From NCBI RefSeq assembly GCF_050624435.1, contig NC_134531.1:258306812-258370811 (forward strand): 64,000 nt of DNA, written 5' to 3'. Of this stretch, positions 11,701 through 24,029 are shown one piece after another. The DNA is from Tenrec ecaudatus. Lineage: Eukaryota; Chordata; Mammalia; Afrosoricida; Tenrecidae. Under the pieces are notes generated by a model. That model was not told the DNA's origin. It searched no databases and was given only the letters and a program-made list of their open reading frames with translations. Position numbers and translations under genes: made by a program. Position 1 is the first letter of the stretch, and each line of letters opens with the position of its first letter.

Positions 11701-11939
11701 CCTATATATCAGCCTTAGGCTATAAAGATCTCAAGGGTAAATATTATGAATATGCAGCATTTAACTATGCAAACAATAGATCTCAATGATTATTTGACAA
11801 AATCTTAGACTTTCCACAACAGCAAGAGCATATTGTCAGGACATTGGTTTACCTTTCTATTCAATGTAATCATCATTTCTAAAATATTTGTGAGCTTTAT
11901 TACCTTATGAGTTAGTTTAGTCCAACCTGGGGCAGCTAT

Positions 11940-12802
11940 CCATGTTTGGAGACCTATTTTCTACAAAACTAAACCTCTCTCCGTGCAATTTCTTTTTGGA
12001 ACTTTTTGTTGATTTCGCGAAGGTTGATGGAGAAACTCATCAGTGGTGTGTGTAGACTGCATTGCAGCACATCCATTTGATCCCGTCAATGTAGCCCCAC
12101 TTGATCACACACGTCCTCTCTGGGCTGCCTGCTTCCAGTCCTTCTCCTTCCCAATTTTCTCTGTCTTGTCATTGGGTAAACGCTGCTCTTTCCATCTTAA
12201 ACGGCTGACAGTTCTAACATTCAGGGAAGCGGACTGAGTGCAGTGCTAGCCCTGACTGGTGATGAAGGGCTATAGGCTTGAGGGGGCCACTTGTTTCAGT
12301 CTGACCGGTAAGTCCAGTCTCTTTTATGATTTTGAGGGGTTTTCTTTCCTCACATTGTTCCCCCCTTCTATCCAGAACCTTCCAACGTGATCCTTTTCAG
12401 AGCACTGGTAGTGGTAGCTGGGCACGAGGGAATTCTAGCCTCTAGGTTGTGGATACTAATGTCGTGAGCCCTTAGTCCATAATCCACCAACTTCCATCCT
12501 TCTTCTCCCCTCTGGGCAGGGAGAGACCAAGAGGTGCATCATAGATGGCCACTCACAAACTTTTAAGACCTCAGGCACCACTCACCAATGTCTCTGTTGT
12601 ATTTTCCCCACTGACTTTGGAGTTGTATCCACTAAGTCTAATCTGTCTTGTAGCCAGAATTCTCCACATTTTTGTATTGTATATATTTTTGTGCCTTTAT
12701 TTTTATGGAATATGTCCACTTCCTTCTGTGATTTTCCATATGGTATGACCGTTGATTCTCATCCCAAACATGCTAGTTTGGAAATTTCTCAGTTTCCATC
12801 AC
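11940..12802 (-). mobile_element. Afrotherian interspersed repeat fragment, probably L1-related
   Basis: Contains phrases I recall from elephant repeats, such as GCCCTGACTGGTGATGAAGG, CAGAGCACTGGTAGTGGTAG and TTTTAAGACCTCAGGCACC, in the orientation opposite to the L1 copy that follows. No open reading frame of note. Class and ends are uncertain. Confidence 0.4.
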
Positions 12803-12815
12803 AAAATAGGCTCAG

Positions 12816-15003
12816 CTGGCCTCACTATGAGACATGATGCCCCTCAGTGACTAAGGGCGATACAGGGGACAGCACAGGAGACACAGTGTGGGAATTGCAC
12901 CTGACCTGATCCCACCACACCGAGGCAAAGCACTGGGGGAGTACAGTGAAACAGCAGGGGAATGGAGTGGCAAGGTCCCCAGGGAATGCTGAAAGTGGAC
13001 TTTTGGGCCAGGGTGTGGTGCCCCAACAGACTGGACTGGAAAACACTCCTAAGGGCCAGCAAACGATCCTTGAACTAACTACAAACTTTTCTATCATGAT
13101 GTGTTTTGTTTTGTTCTTTGTCAGTGGTTTGTTGTTGTTTTGCTGTCTGGTTGTACACTGTTGCTTTGTTTTCCTCTGTCTTGTTTTTATGCATGTTACT
13201 GTCTCCACAGGTCTGTCTAAATAAGACAGGCTGGATAAACTATCTGGAGGAAAAACAACGGGACTTATAGTTCAAGGGGGACTTAGGATAGGGGGAGGTA
13301 GGCGGGTAAGGAAGTGGTGTTAACAAACACAGAGACAAGGGAACAACATGGGACCCAAAATGGTAGAGAGGGGGGAGTGGCAGCCCTGGTAGGGAATGAT
13401 CAAGGGTAAGGTTACGTAAAGAAGAGGTATAGCTGTAACCCAGGTGGGGACGGAGCATGGTAGTAGGGCAGGAGGAAAGTCAAGGGAGATGGAGGAAAGA
13501 GCTAGGAGTCAAAGGGCATTTATAGAGGTCTAGACAAAGACATGTACATGCAAATATATATATGAGGATGGGGAAATAGATCTGTGTGCCTATATTTATA
13601 TGTTTAGTATTAAGGTGGCGGAAGGACCTTGGGCCTCTACTCAAGCACTCCTTCAATGCATGAATACTTTCTTTTATTAAATTGGCACTCTACGATGCTC
13701 ACCCTCCCGACACAACTGATGAAGCCAAAGTGGGTGAACAAGTAAATGTGGTGAAGAAAGCTGATGGTGCCCGGCTATCAAGAGATAGTGTCTGGGGTCT
13801 TAAAGGCTTGAAGATAAACAAGCGGCCATCTAGCTGAGAAGCAACAAAGCTCACATGGAAGAACACAACAGCCTGTGTGATCGCGTGGTCCCGAAGGGAT
13901 CAATTATCAGGCAGCAAAGAACAAAAAATCATATCATTGGCTGCACACCTCCATGATACCACCCCCGAAGACAAACGGGTGCATAAGCAAATGTGGCGAA
14001 GAAAGCTGATGGTGCCCGGCTATCAAAAGAGGCTTGAAGGTGAACAAGCGGCCATCGAGCTCAGAAGCAATAAAGCCCACAGAGAAGAAGCACAACAGCT
14101 TGTGTGATCACGAGGTACCAAAGGGACCAGGTATAAGGCATCATGCAATATATACACACACACCATAGTGAATGAAGGGGGAAGTGCAGAGTGGAGACCC
14201 AAAGCCCATTTGTCGGCCACTGGAGATCCCCTCATAGAGGGGTTTAGGAGAGGAGATGGGTCAGTCAGTGTGTGATGTAGTACAAATGAAGAACACAGCT
14301 TTCCCCCAGATCCTGGATGCTTTCTCCCCCAAACTACCATGATCCGAGTTCTACCTTGCGGGACTGGATGAGGCAGAGGTTGTGCACTGGTGCATGTGGG
14401 AGCTGGAGGTACGGGGAGTCCGGGGTGGATGATGCCTTCAGGACCAGGAGTGTGAGGTGCAATACTGGGAGAGTAGATGGTGAGTGGGTTGGAAAGGGGG
14501 AACTGATTACAAGGATCCACATGTGACCTCCTCCCTGGGAGAGGGATGGCAGAGAAGGGGGGAAAGGAAGACTCTGGATAAGGCAAGATATGACAAAATA
14601 ACGATGTATAAATTACCAAGAGCACATGAGGGAGGGGGGAGCGGGAAGGGAGGGGAAAAAAAGAGGACCTGATGCAAAGGGCTTAAGTGGAGAGCAAATG
14701 CTTTGATAATGATTAGGGCAAAGAATGTACGGATGTGCTTTATACAATTGATGTATGTATATGTGTGGATTGTGATAAGAGTTGTATGAGCCCCTAATGA
14801 AATGTAAAAAAAGAAAAGGAACTATTTGGGAAAAAAGGAAACCGAGCAGATTCCAGGAACCCAAGTGGAAGGCGAATTTTGAGAATGACGAGGGCATCGA
14901 ATGTATAAGGGTGCTTTACTCAATTGACGTATGTATGGATTGTGATAAGAGTTGTATGAGCCCCAATAAAATGATTTTTAAAACTAAAAATAAATAAGTA
15001 AAT
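12816..15003 (+). mobile_element. Composite L1 3' UTR insertion with 13-bp target-site duplication
   Basis: A single direct repeat AAAATAGGCTCAG (12803-12815 and 15004-15016) brackets two consecutive L1 3' ends. The first, 12816 to about 14820, is the longest 3' UTR copy here. Its signal reads TAATGAAATG instead of AATAAAATG, and a short A-rich run follows. The second, about 14826-14990, is a 3' tail of a different subfamily ending in CCCCAATAAAATGATTTTTA. One bracketing duplication suggests one retroposition of a read-through transcript. The module is present twice (about 13745-13915 and 13985-14115), the second copy with a deletion. The 200-codon minus-strand ORF is antisense 3' UTR. Confidence 0.7.
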
Positions 15004-15016
15004 AAAATAGGCTCAG

Positions 15017-15836
15017 AACTTAACACGGTCTCTCCACTATTTCTTCTGGCTTGCATACAGTCAGCAGAGCAAATATTGCTCTTAATTTAGTCTTAATACC
15101 AATATTCTTATTAGTAAATTGCTCAGACAAAAATCTCCCAGTTCTCCAAAACCTCTAGAGATTTTCATGGGAACTGCTGTGAATCTATAGACTTTGAGAC
15201 ATCTCTCCCCGATTTTATAGATGCAAAAGTATATTATAAATATCTAAGCAAAGTATCTTATATTGGTTGTCATTACTGCGTGCAACCCAAAATGACCCTT
15301 ATGACAGAGTAGCACTGCCATATTGCGTTTTTTTAGCTATAATATGTAAAGAACATTGCTCACATCTACTTCTGTTACACATATTCTTATTACATTTAGT
15401 ATACTCTTCCATGCTATTTTAATCTTTTGTATCTGAACTCAGAACTTTAACATACTGATGACCATTGTAAACATTGTGCCATCTACATACTGCCTAACTA
15501 TGTCCTTTATGACAACATCTACATCATTGATAATATATTTGCAAAAACACATAAAATATTAAGTCCTGTAGACTAACATGAGAGATCCTTTCCTCTGATT
15601 GGTTTTGCTATTATGTGCGGTTCACCAGGGTATTTGCAATATCAGAGCACCCTCTTTTTACCTGCAGAACGTCATAAATGACATTGTTTATAAAATCACA
15701 GTATGTTGAAATAAGTAATTTATTATGAAAGACTTTTATTCACTTTATTATATATATTTTACACACCACACATAAAGTGATTCAATTTTTTATTGAATTG
15801 CCTAATTTTTAAATCTTTTTTCCCCCCAAAAAACAG
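15017..15836. other. ARL13B intron 3 upstream of the STX19 coding exon
   Basis: AT-rich sequence without recognised repeats. It ends in a pyrimidine tract and ACAG at 15833-15836, the predicted acceptor of the STX19 coding exon. Confidence 0.45.
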
Positions 15837-15939
15837 GAGAAATTTTGGAGACAGACATTGCCATGTGAAGACACTGGGGAGGAAAAACCGATTTCTCTTT
15901 GTTCAACACAATCACTTTTGCTTCTAAGAAGGACAGAAG
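15837..15939 (+). other. STX19: STX19 5' untranslated part of the coding exon
   Basis: A C/T tract followed by AAAAAACAG ends at 15836, a plausible acceptor for a spliced leader. The next 103 bases contain one short upstream ATG (at 15861, followed by an in-frame TGA) and lead to the start codon at 15940. The exact 5' end is inferred. Confidence 0.5.
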
Positions 15940-16824
15940 ATGAGAGACCGACTTCAAGAACTAAAGCAGCGGACGAAAGAAATGGAACTCTCTAAAGATG
16001 GGTGTGTGTCACGGACAGAGGCAGAGGAACCCGGGGAGTTCCCGCAGCAAGCTGTTATTTATGAAAGAGAACCTGTAGCCGAGAGGCAGCTACAGGAGAT
16101 CCAAAAGTTGCAGGAGAGCATTAACCATCTAACCGATGATGTTCAAAAATTTGGGCATCAACAAAAAAGTCTGGTGGCTTCAATGAGAAGATTTAGTTTA
16201 CTTAAGAGAGAATCTAGCATTACGAAGGGGATAAAAATCCAAGCAGAAAACATCAAGAGAGGTTTGGACGATCTAATAAGAAAAGTCAAAAAGTCGGAGG
16301 AGGAAAATGGTCCATCATCAGTGGTCACAAGGGTACTTAAATCTCAGCAAGCTGCCATGTTCCGCCGTTTTCAGCACACTATGTTCATATACAATGATGC
16401 AATAACAGCAAAACAAGAGAAATGCAAGACCTTCATTTTTCGTCAGCTTGAGGTTGCTGGAAAAGAAGTTTCGGAAGAAGAATTAAGTGATATGCTTTAT
16501 CAAGGAAAATGGGAAGTTTTTAACGAAAGCTTACTTACAGAAATCACTATCACTAAAGCACAACTCTCGGAGATTGAAGAGAGACACAAGGAACTTGTTA
16601 ATTTGGAGAGTCAAGTGAAGGACTTACGAGACCTTTTCCTTCAGATCTCTCTTTTAGTGGAGGAACAAGGAGAAAGCATCAACAATATTGAAGTGATAAT
16701 GAGCAGCACAAAGGAATATGTTCACACCACTACAGAGAAATTTGGACTGGCTGTAAAATATAAGAAAAGACACCCTTGTAGGGTCCTGTGCTGTTGGTGC
16801 TGTCCATGCTGTAGCTCAAAATAA
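15940..16824 (+). CDS. STX19: Syntaxin-19 (Qa-SNARE without a membrane anchor)
   Basis: Complete intronless reading frame of 294 residues, the length I recall for human STX19, and very close to it throughout. The N-terminal region (about 45-170) is the helical Habc-type domain. The SNARE coiled coil occupies about 205-267, with LVEEQGE placing the zero-layer glutamine at Gln243. There is no C-terminal transmembrane segment. Instead the last 15 residues hold seven cysteines (280, 284, 285, 287, 288, 290, 291), the palmitoylation-type anchor typical of STX19. Syntaxins of this type act as target SNAREs in membrane fusion, and STX19 is reported mainly in epithelia. The gene lies antisense within ARL13B intron 3. 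No frameshift or premature stop was seen. The ATG at 15940 gives the family N-terminus (MRDRLQELKQ). Confidence 0.96.
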   Translation: MRDRLQELKQRTKEMELSKDGCVSRTEAEEPGEFPQQAVIYEREPVAERQLQEIQKLQESINHLTDDVQKFGHQQKSLVASMRRFSLLKRESSITKGIKIQAENIKRGLDDLIRKVKKSEEENGPSSVVTRVLKSQQAAMFRRFQHTMFIYNDAITAKQEKCKTFIFRQLEVAGKEVSEEELSDMLYQGKWEVFNESLLTEITITKAQLSEIEERHKELVNLESQVKDLRDLFLQISLLVEEQGESINNIEVIMSSTKEYVHTTTEKFGLAVKYKKRHPCRVLCCWCCPCCSSK

Positions 16825-17061
16825 AGAAGCTATTGTAGAAGATTTTCCAGCTTTAAGGTGAGAATGCCCCATATCTCAGTGTCCTGTTTTCATCAATTCC
16901 ATGTCTTCATTCAAATACTTCTAACCACTACTTAAGTCATAATTTCCCCTTTGTCCCTCTTAGCAGCTAGAATTACTGAAACTTTTAAAGTCAATGACAT
17001 AAAACAAGTCTTTGCAAGCCTACTGCGTTTCATCACTGAGTAGAAATAGAGACCTGGTTTA

Positions 17062-17067
17062 AATAAA
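17062..17067 (+). terminator. STX19: Candidate STX19 polyadenylation signal
   Basis: AATAAA followed within about 20 bases by a GT/T-rich stretch (CATTGTGTTTTCC). Another AATAAA overlaps the stop codon at 16820-16825 but leaves almost no 3' UTR. Which is used cannot be told from sequence. Confidence 0.4.
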
Positions 17068-18639
17068 TGTCAAACATTGTGTTTTCCAGTCTCTTCAAAA
17101 TTTGGATAATCATAGTACTTATTTAATTAAACTATATACAGTATAAAGACCTTTAAACATGCAAGTTAGTAACTGAAAATGAGATGAATAATGTTACATT
17201 TCTGATCACATTATCAAGTTGATTTTTCATTTATGTGACCTCCAAAGCTTTAACAAGATAAATAATAACCATGGAAACAATTCTCTTACCTCATTTGAAA
17301 ATATTTTGGTATTTATAAGTTTATAAAACAAGATCACAAAGGTACTACACTAAAATTAAACAAAACTGAAACCAGTGCAAAATATTTCAAGTTCAGATAG
17401 GCAACTAGTTCAATAATAAACAAATCCTAGAATAACTCAGCTAAGGAAATTATATAGAATATAGTTGGGAACTATAGAATATAAGGAAATTATATAGAAT
17501 ATAGTTGGCCTATAGGCGTGAGACTGCAAGGTAATGCACGGTTTTCTTGAAATCTGGTTTGTTTTCTAAGGAAAACGAATTCCAATTCAGGAGAATTAGC
17601 AGATAGACTCAAGGACAGGCAATTGTATTCTTTTTAAAAAAAAATCATTTTATTGGGGGCAATTGTATTCTTAAACGTTTCTCTGTTACTTTATTTTGAA
17701 ACCAGTCACTGGACAATGAGCTACAGATATAATTTGAACGCATACAGAGATAGAGTTTGAAACTTAATTATAGCTTGGAAAGCAGGTATCAAATGATTAC
17801 AATTATGAGATAATGTATGTTCCGCACAGACACTTAAAAAAGAGAGATAAGATCAAGCTTTGAGGTGGCTATTTTAGGTTAGGTGGTCACTCTCTGAAAA
17901 GGGATCCTTCAGGGAAGGTATGAACTATGAGGAACTATTTCAGACATTGGAAACAATAGGACAGACACAGAGGAGGATGTCAGTCTACTCTGTGCAAGTA
18001 AAAATGACTGGTACAGCTGGAGCCTTGTCTGGGGAGCAGGGAACAGGAGTGCAGGGAGCCATAGGGAAAAAAAAGGCTGAAGTTTACAGGAAGCAAAATT
18101 AATAAGAGCTCTTTAAACTGCTAGGACTAGCAGTACCATTATATCATTTATATTTATGAAAGACCACTGTCTACTGGATGGAAATGAATTAGAATTGACC
18201 TGTGGGAGCTGGGGAAGAATCCAAGAACGCAAGAATGGGAAGAAAAGAAAAATGTAGACTGTATGAGAATGGTGATGGCACATGGCATTAACACAGCACT
18301 TGCAATGCCCTCTTCATTTTCCCAATGATTTTACAGTAGGCAAAGACTGAGGTAGCTTCTAATTTTACCAATAAAAACAATGACATACTGCGAGGTTAAG
18401 TAACTTGCCTCAACTTATGAAAACTACAAATTGGAAATCATGATTTGCACCGAAGTAGTCTTATTCTCCACCACTCATCTGTCAGTTTGGAAGGCACACC
18501 CGAATGCGATCGACACAGTGCCCCTTCCTCAAAGCAGAATACACCATGATGACATAGAAGCAGTAACCCTTGCAGACCCGTCACCTGCCAATGTGGCACA
18601 ACTCAAAATGAGAAGAAACACATGAAATATTCATTAGTA
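17068..18639. other. ARL13B intron 3 downstream of STX19
   Basis: Mostly AT-rich. A 40-bp unit is partly repeated at 17443-17508 (AAGGAAATTATATAGAATAT twice). A diverged MIR-like segment lies at about 18330-18480 (GAGGTTAAGTAACTTGCC). No further gene was seen. Confidence 0.45.
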
Positions 18640-20470
18640 GTCAGAACATGGAAGGTATTAGGTAAGAATCTAGGAAGCATGGAAATTGTCAAAAATGAAA
18701 AAGAATACTTTAAGATCATTATCTTGAGAATAGTGAACTAAAGCTGACTGGTCTTGGCTATTTGAACTGGCCAATCAGATGGCCTACTACACTGGGAATA
18801 ATAACTTGAAGAAGAATGGTGTTGATTTATCACCCCCAAAGAACATTTTAATTTAACTGAAGTACAATCCTATAATTGATAGGATAATATCCATATGGCT
18901 ATAAGGAAGACCAGTAAACTTGACTATTAATCAAATTTACACACCAATCACAAATGCCAACAGTGAACAAATTGAAGATTTTTACCAATTTGTACAGTCT
19001 GAAAAAGATCAAATTTGCATTCTAGATGCATTCATAATTACTGGTGACAAATATGCAATGCTGGGAATGAAGAATTAGTAGTTCGAAAATATAACCTTGG
19101 TAACAGAAATGACAATGGAGATCACATGAGAGAATTACAAGACCAACAACCTACTCATTGGAAATATCTTTTTTCAACACCATAAATGGCAACTATATAC
19201 ATAGATCTCACCAGATGGAGGACAGGGGAATAACACTAAGTACATTTGTGAAAAGAGATGGTAGATAAGCTCAATATCATCAGTCAGAACAAGGCCAGAA
19301 GACAACTGTGAACTAGACTATTAATTGTCCACATGCAAGTTCAAGTTGGAGTAGAGGAAAATTCAAACAAGTCCATGAGCTAAAATATAACGTTGAATAT
19401 ATCCCAAATGAAATTAGATATCGTCATAAGAAGATATTTGATGTATTAATCACTAAAGACTATATTCATACAAGATGCCCCATGACATGAGCATCACACT
19501 GGAAAAAAGCAAAAGGCAATCAAGAAAGAAAAGGTCAAAATTGATGTCAGATGAGATTCTGAGCCTTGCTCTTGAACATAGAACGGTTACAGGGAAATGA
19601 AGAAAGTAAAAGAAGTAAGCAAAATAAATTCTCTGGGAAGCTTTAGAAGACAAACAATTAAAAGGAAATGTACAAAGGCCAAAGTTAGGAAACAAAGGGA
19701 AAGAAAATACAACACTTCTGAAGGCAAAAGAACCAAAAATGCATGCCCATGTTCCAATATTGAAAGATCCGATTGGTAGATATTGAATGAAGCAGACAGC
19801 ATGAAGTCAGAAGGAATGTAGAGTCACCATACCAGAAACAACTGGCTGATGTTCAAGGACTTTAGGAGGTAGCATATGATGAAGAACCGAGAGTATTTAA
19901 GGAAGAAGTTCAAACTGCTCTAAGTGCAGTAGAGAAAAACAAGACTTCAGGAATTGACAGAAACCAATGGAAACTAACCGAGGCAACACTAGAAGCACTG
20001 GTTCCTCTGTGCCAAGAAACCTGGAAGACAGCTACCTAGGCAAACCAATTGAAAGAGATCCATACATGTGCCCAGTGTAAAGAAAGGTGATCAAACAGAA
20101 TGCACACCTTTTCAAATACCATCACTAAAACTATATACACAGGTAAAATCTTGCTGAAGCTAAATCCAAGACAGTTACAGTGACATATTGGCAGGGTGCT
20201 GCCGGAAATTCAAAGTGCATTCAGAAAAAGACAAGGCCTGAAGATATCATTGCTTTCATTGAGGTCAGGTCGATCTTGCCTGAAAACACAGAATGCCAGA
20301 GAAATGTTTATCCGTGTTTTATTGATTATGCAAAGGCATTTAACTATGTATCATAACTGCACAAATAATCTCCTTATGAAGCATTCATGATGAGACTGGT
20401 CCCAATGAGCTCGAGATTAAAGATGTCTCAAATGTTCAACTTTTCCAAAATGCTACACCATTCCATTAGC
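18640..20470 (+). mobile_element. Decayed RTE-type LINE, sense
   Basis: Broken frames retain RTE landmarks in order. The endonuclease part is at about 18900-19110 (peptide QIYTPITNANSEQIEDFYQF readable in one frame). The reverse transcriptase start is at about 19890-20000 (EEVQTAL then KNKTSGI, split by frameshifts). The stretch near 20320 (LIMQRHLTM in one frame) corresponds to the family's IDYAKAFD. Stops and shifts are frequent, so it is dead. This is the afrotherian RTE family whose 3' end resembles the AfroSINE tail. Confidence 0.7.
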
Positions 20471-20534
20471 CCTGATATCAACCACTATGCCTCCTTTTGG
20501 TACATTCCCTCCTGACCAAAAGCAAACCCTAAAC

Positions 20535-20705
20535 CAAGCTCTCTGCCATGGAGTCAGTTCTGACCCATCACAGACCTGTAAGACAAGATAGCATTATTCC
20601 TATGGGTTTTAAACCTATCTCTTTATGGGAGTAGGTCTCATATTTCTCCCATGGAGTGGCTGGTGGTTTCAAACTGCTGGCCTTATGGTCAGCAGCCCAA
20701 AGCAC
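20535..20705 (-). mobile_element. AfroSINE, antisense
   Basis: CTGCCATGGAGTCAGTTCTG through GGTTTCAAACTGCTGGCC and GGTCAGCAGCCCAAAG, the reverse of a full AfroSINE. Confidence 0.7.
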
Positions 20706-20768
20706 ATTCTCTGGGTATCCAGGGCTTCTTGCTCATGCCTCAGGTTTTCACAATGCAGGAACCATTAA

Positions 20769-20952
20769 GGAAGTGGCTCACATGGTTGTGCAGGTTGGCA
20801 AGTCCCAAATCCAGATTTCAGAATTCTGTCTGGAGGATCTTCCTCACTCACACCAAACAAGGAAGTGGCTTACATGGTTGTGCAGGTTGACAAGTCCCAA
20901 ATCCAGATTTCAGAATTCTGTCTGTAGGATCCTCCTCACTCACACCAAACTG
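20769..20952 (+). repeat. Two tandem copies of a 92-bp unit
   Basis: GGAAGTGGCTCACATGGTTG starts at 20769 and GGAAGTGGCTTACATGGTTG at 20861. The two units differ at only a few bases. The unit length is not a multiple of three, so the ORF crossing it is not evidence of coding. Confidence 0.85.
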
Positions 20953-21949
20953 GAGCTCTTGACTCAAAGGCCACGGAAACTGCTAAATCAGTACAGGCAA
21001 CATAAGCACAGTGGGATTCGTGTCAAATGGGCTACTCACGTCCTGGACTAGCAATCTTTTAAGAAAGCCACTGGGGTCTGAATGGTGCTCAACACAAGTA
21101 AGCAAGGGAAGGCCACAAAGATGGTGTCTTATCCATCCAGCGCCCTGATGGTAGTCTGTTTTTGCCTTCAAATAGTTAAATGAGGACAGACTGATCACTT
21201 ACTTCTGGGCCTTTTAGGCTGGCCACGTCTGGTCTCAGCCAGTTCCGTGATCCCAGCCTCCTGTTTTTCTCAATGAAGCAAGTAGCTGCCTGTGTGTCTA
21301 TTAAGGGAGCAGCTTAAAACCAGAAGGCCATGAATATATATGCTAAATATAAAGAAATTTAAGAGCTTTCTACTGTGTTGATTATTAAACATTACTGGGA
21401 ATAACCATTTAAAAATTAAAAAGAAAAGATGCATTTTCAACAGATGATAAACTCCCCAACAAACTGGATAGTGGCAATATGCATCTCTTCTATTTCTTCT
21501 TCAGTTGTGATATATTCTTTTATCAAGAGAAGCAAAGTAAAATAAAACCAAAATAACATTGTTGATTCTGATTCATGAAAGCAGCTTTATTTATTTAATA
21601 GGGTAAACTGCTCTATAGGGTTTCCAAGACTAAGTTGTTTGGGTTTTTTTAAAATGGAAGCAGCCTCCCCCTTTTGACAGCAGAGAGGGTGGTGGGTTGA
21701 AACCTATGATTTGCAATTAAGACCTCAGTGTTTAACGTGCCTTGGAAAAATTTGCTAGTAATTGTTCCTCATAAAAACTGAAATTATTTCATATTTAACA
21801 ATATAACTATACCCATGTGGATTTGTGAAATTGGACTTGTCCATAACCTTTTATGAGTATATAGTACATTTCACAGAAGCTGTAAATAGAGAAAGACCAG
21901 TGGAAAAGTAATGTATCAAAATTTTCATTGGTATATTCCCAAACCAATT
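20953..21949. other. ARL13B intron 3, AfroSINE remnant and unassigned sequence
   Basis: An AfroSINE remnant in antisense lies at about 21595-21725 (CTCTATAGGGTTTCCAAGAC). The rest resembles decayed repeat but I cannot classify it. No gene. Confidence 0.4.
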
Positions 21950-21962
21950 AGTATTACTATTA

Positions 21963-23972
21963 AACATTTTTATATTTTTAAATCATTTTATTGGGGGCTC
22001 GTACAACTCTCATCACAATCCACACATCCATCCATTGTGTCAAGCACCTTTGTACATATGTTGCCATCATCATTCTCAAAACACTTGGTTTCCACTTGAG
22101 CCCTTGCTATCAGCTCATTTCCCCCTCTCTCTACACTCCCCCTCCCTCATGAACCCTTGATAATTTATAAATTATTATTATTTTGTCATACCTTACACTG
22201 TCTGGCATCTCCCTTCACCCACTTTTCTGTTGTCCGTCCCCCGGAGAGGAGGTTATATAGATCCTTGTAATAGGTTCCCCCTTTCTACCCCACTTTCCCT
22301 CCACCCTCCCGGTATCGCCACTCTCACCACTGGTCCTGAGGGGTTCATCTGTCTTGGATGCTCTGTGTTTCCAGTTCCTATCTGTACCAGTGTACATCCT
22401 CTGGTCTAGTCAGATTTGTAAGGTAGAACTGGGATCATGATGGGGGAAAGGGAGAGTTAAGAAACAGAGGAAAGTTGAATGTTTCATCATTGCTACACTG
22501 CACCCTAACTGGCTCATCTCCCGGCGACCCTTCTGTAATGGGATGTCCAGTACATCCCAAATCTGCACTCTCCCTCATTTACAATGATACGACTTTTTTT
22601 GTTCCTTGATGCCTGATACCTCATCCCTTCGACATCTCATGATCACACAGGCTGGTGTGCTTCTCCCATGTTGTCTTGGCTGCTTCTCAGCTAGATGGCC
22701 GCTTGTTTACCTTCAAGCCTTTAAAACCCCAGACTACATCCTTTGATATGTGGTCAGCTTTCTATACCACATTTGCCTATGCACCACAGAATTTGGAGTG
22801 GGCATGCAGCCCCTACCATGATGCACCAAACCCTGAGGACAGCGTGGCCACATGGAAGGATGCATGAAGAGAGAGGGCTACAGGGCTGGCCCCAACCAGA
22901 GCCAAACTGAACTCCTCCCTAGTAGTGAGTGTGGCAGAGTGCAGAACTGAAGCTATGGGTTGGGGAGAGGGGCCAGCATGCCACACCCACAGAGGCAGGC
23001 CAGGAGGGAGGAAGAAAAAAAGAGCCAGACTGGGCCCCAGGCTGGCACACCAGGCTCAGAGAATGCCATCCCTGCGGGGAGGTAGAGGGACACAGAGGGG
23101 ACTGTGCAAACAACAAGAGCATGTGTCATGCTTTCCCCTTACTGGAGCAGACTGCGACAGAGGACATTTCTGGGGTCACATGGTATTGAAGCAGTGTGGT
23201 CTGAACTCCAAAAACAGTGAATCAAGAAGGGTGCATACCTGGATAAACAATCTGGAGGAGAAAACAATGGGACCAATGGTTCTGGGGGAACATGGGAGAG
23301 AGGACAAAGGAAGTGGTGTTAACAAACTCTGGGACAAAGGAACAACAAGTGATCCAAAATCGGTGGTAAGGAGGGTGTAAGAGGCCTGGTAAGGCTTGAC
23401 CAAGGGTAATGTAACCGAGAGGAAATTCAGAACCCCAAATGAAGGCTGAGCATGATAGTGGGACAAGAGGAAAGTCAAAGGAAATAGAGGAAAGAAGTTG
23501 GAGGTAAAGGGCATTTGTGGATATCTAGATGCAGGTATGTACATATGTAAATATATTTATTTAGAATGCTGAGGAAATAGACCTAGGTGTACATATTTAT
23601 AGGTTTAGTATTAAGGTAGCAGATGGACATTGGGCCTCCACTCAAGCACTCCCTCAATGGAAGAACACTTTGTTCTATTAAACTGGCATTCCATGATGCT
23701 CACCTTCCCTTCACAATCGCTGAAACAAAGGGGTGCATAAGCAAATGTTGTAAAGAAAGCTGATGGTGCCTAGCTATTAAGAAATAGCATTTGGGGTCTT
23801 AAAGGCTTGGAGATAAACAAGCGGCCAGCTAGCTGAGAAGCAGCCAAGCCCACATGGAAGAAGCGCACCAACCTATATGATCACGAGGTGTCGAAGGGAT
23901 CAGGTTTCAGGCATCAAAGAAGGAAAAATCTTATCATTGTGTGTTCACCTTCCAGATATGATAGCTGAAGAC
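21963..23972. mobile_element. L1 3' UTR insertion with 5' inversion
   Basis: From 21963 to about 22790 the L1 3' end is antisense (T-rich start, ATTTTATTGGGGGCTCG, one module). From about 22791 to 23972 the sequence switches to sense and shows the upstream part of the same 3' UTR, ending just after the first module at GCTGAAGACAG. The two arms abut in the parent element: the antisense arm begins at GGTGCATAGGCAAATG, the sequence that follows the sense arm in intact copies. Flanks share AGTATTACT (21950-21958 and 23973-23981). This is the twin-priming pattern known for L1. Confidence 0.75.
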
Positions 23973-24029
23973 AGTATTACTCTATTTTAAGGAACAAAAA
24001 CAATACATTTAACAAACTGTTGAACATGT

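Noticed and set aside
12825..13224. Overlapping ORFs of 92-127 codons on both strands
   Set aside because: They lie wholly inside the L1 3' UTR copy at 12816-15003 and are shared only with other copies of the repeat.
20651..21051. 131-codon ORF across a tandem repeat
   Set aside because: It crosses an AfroSINE and two 92-bp units whose length is not a multiple of three; no protein family is recognisable.
22925..23380. 151-codon plus-strand ORF
   Set aside because: It lies in the inverted 5' arm of the L1 3' UTR insertion; purine-rich repeat sequence without domains.
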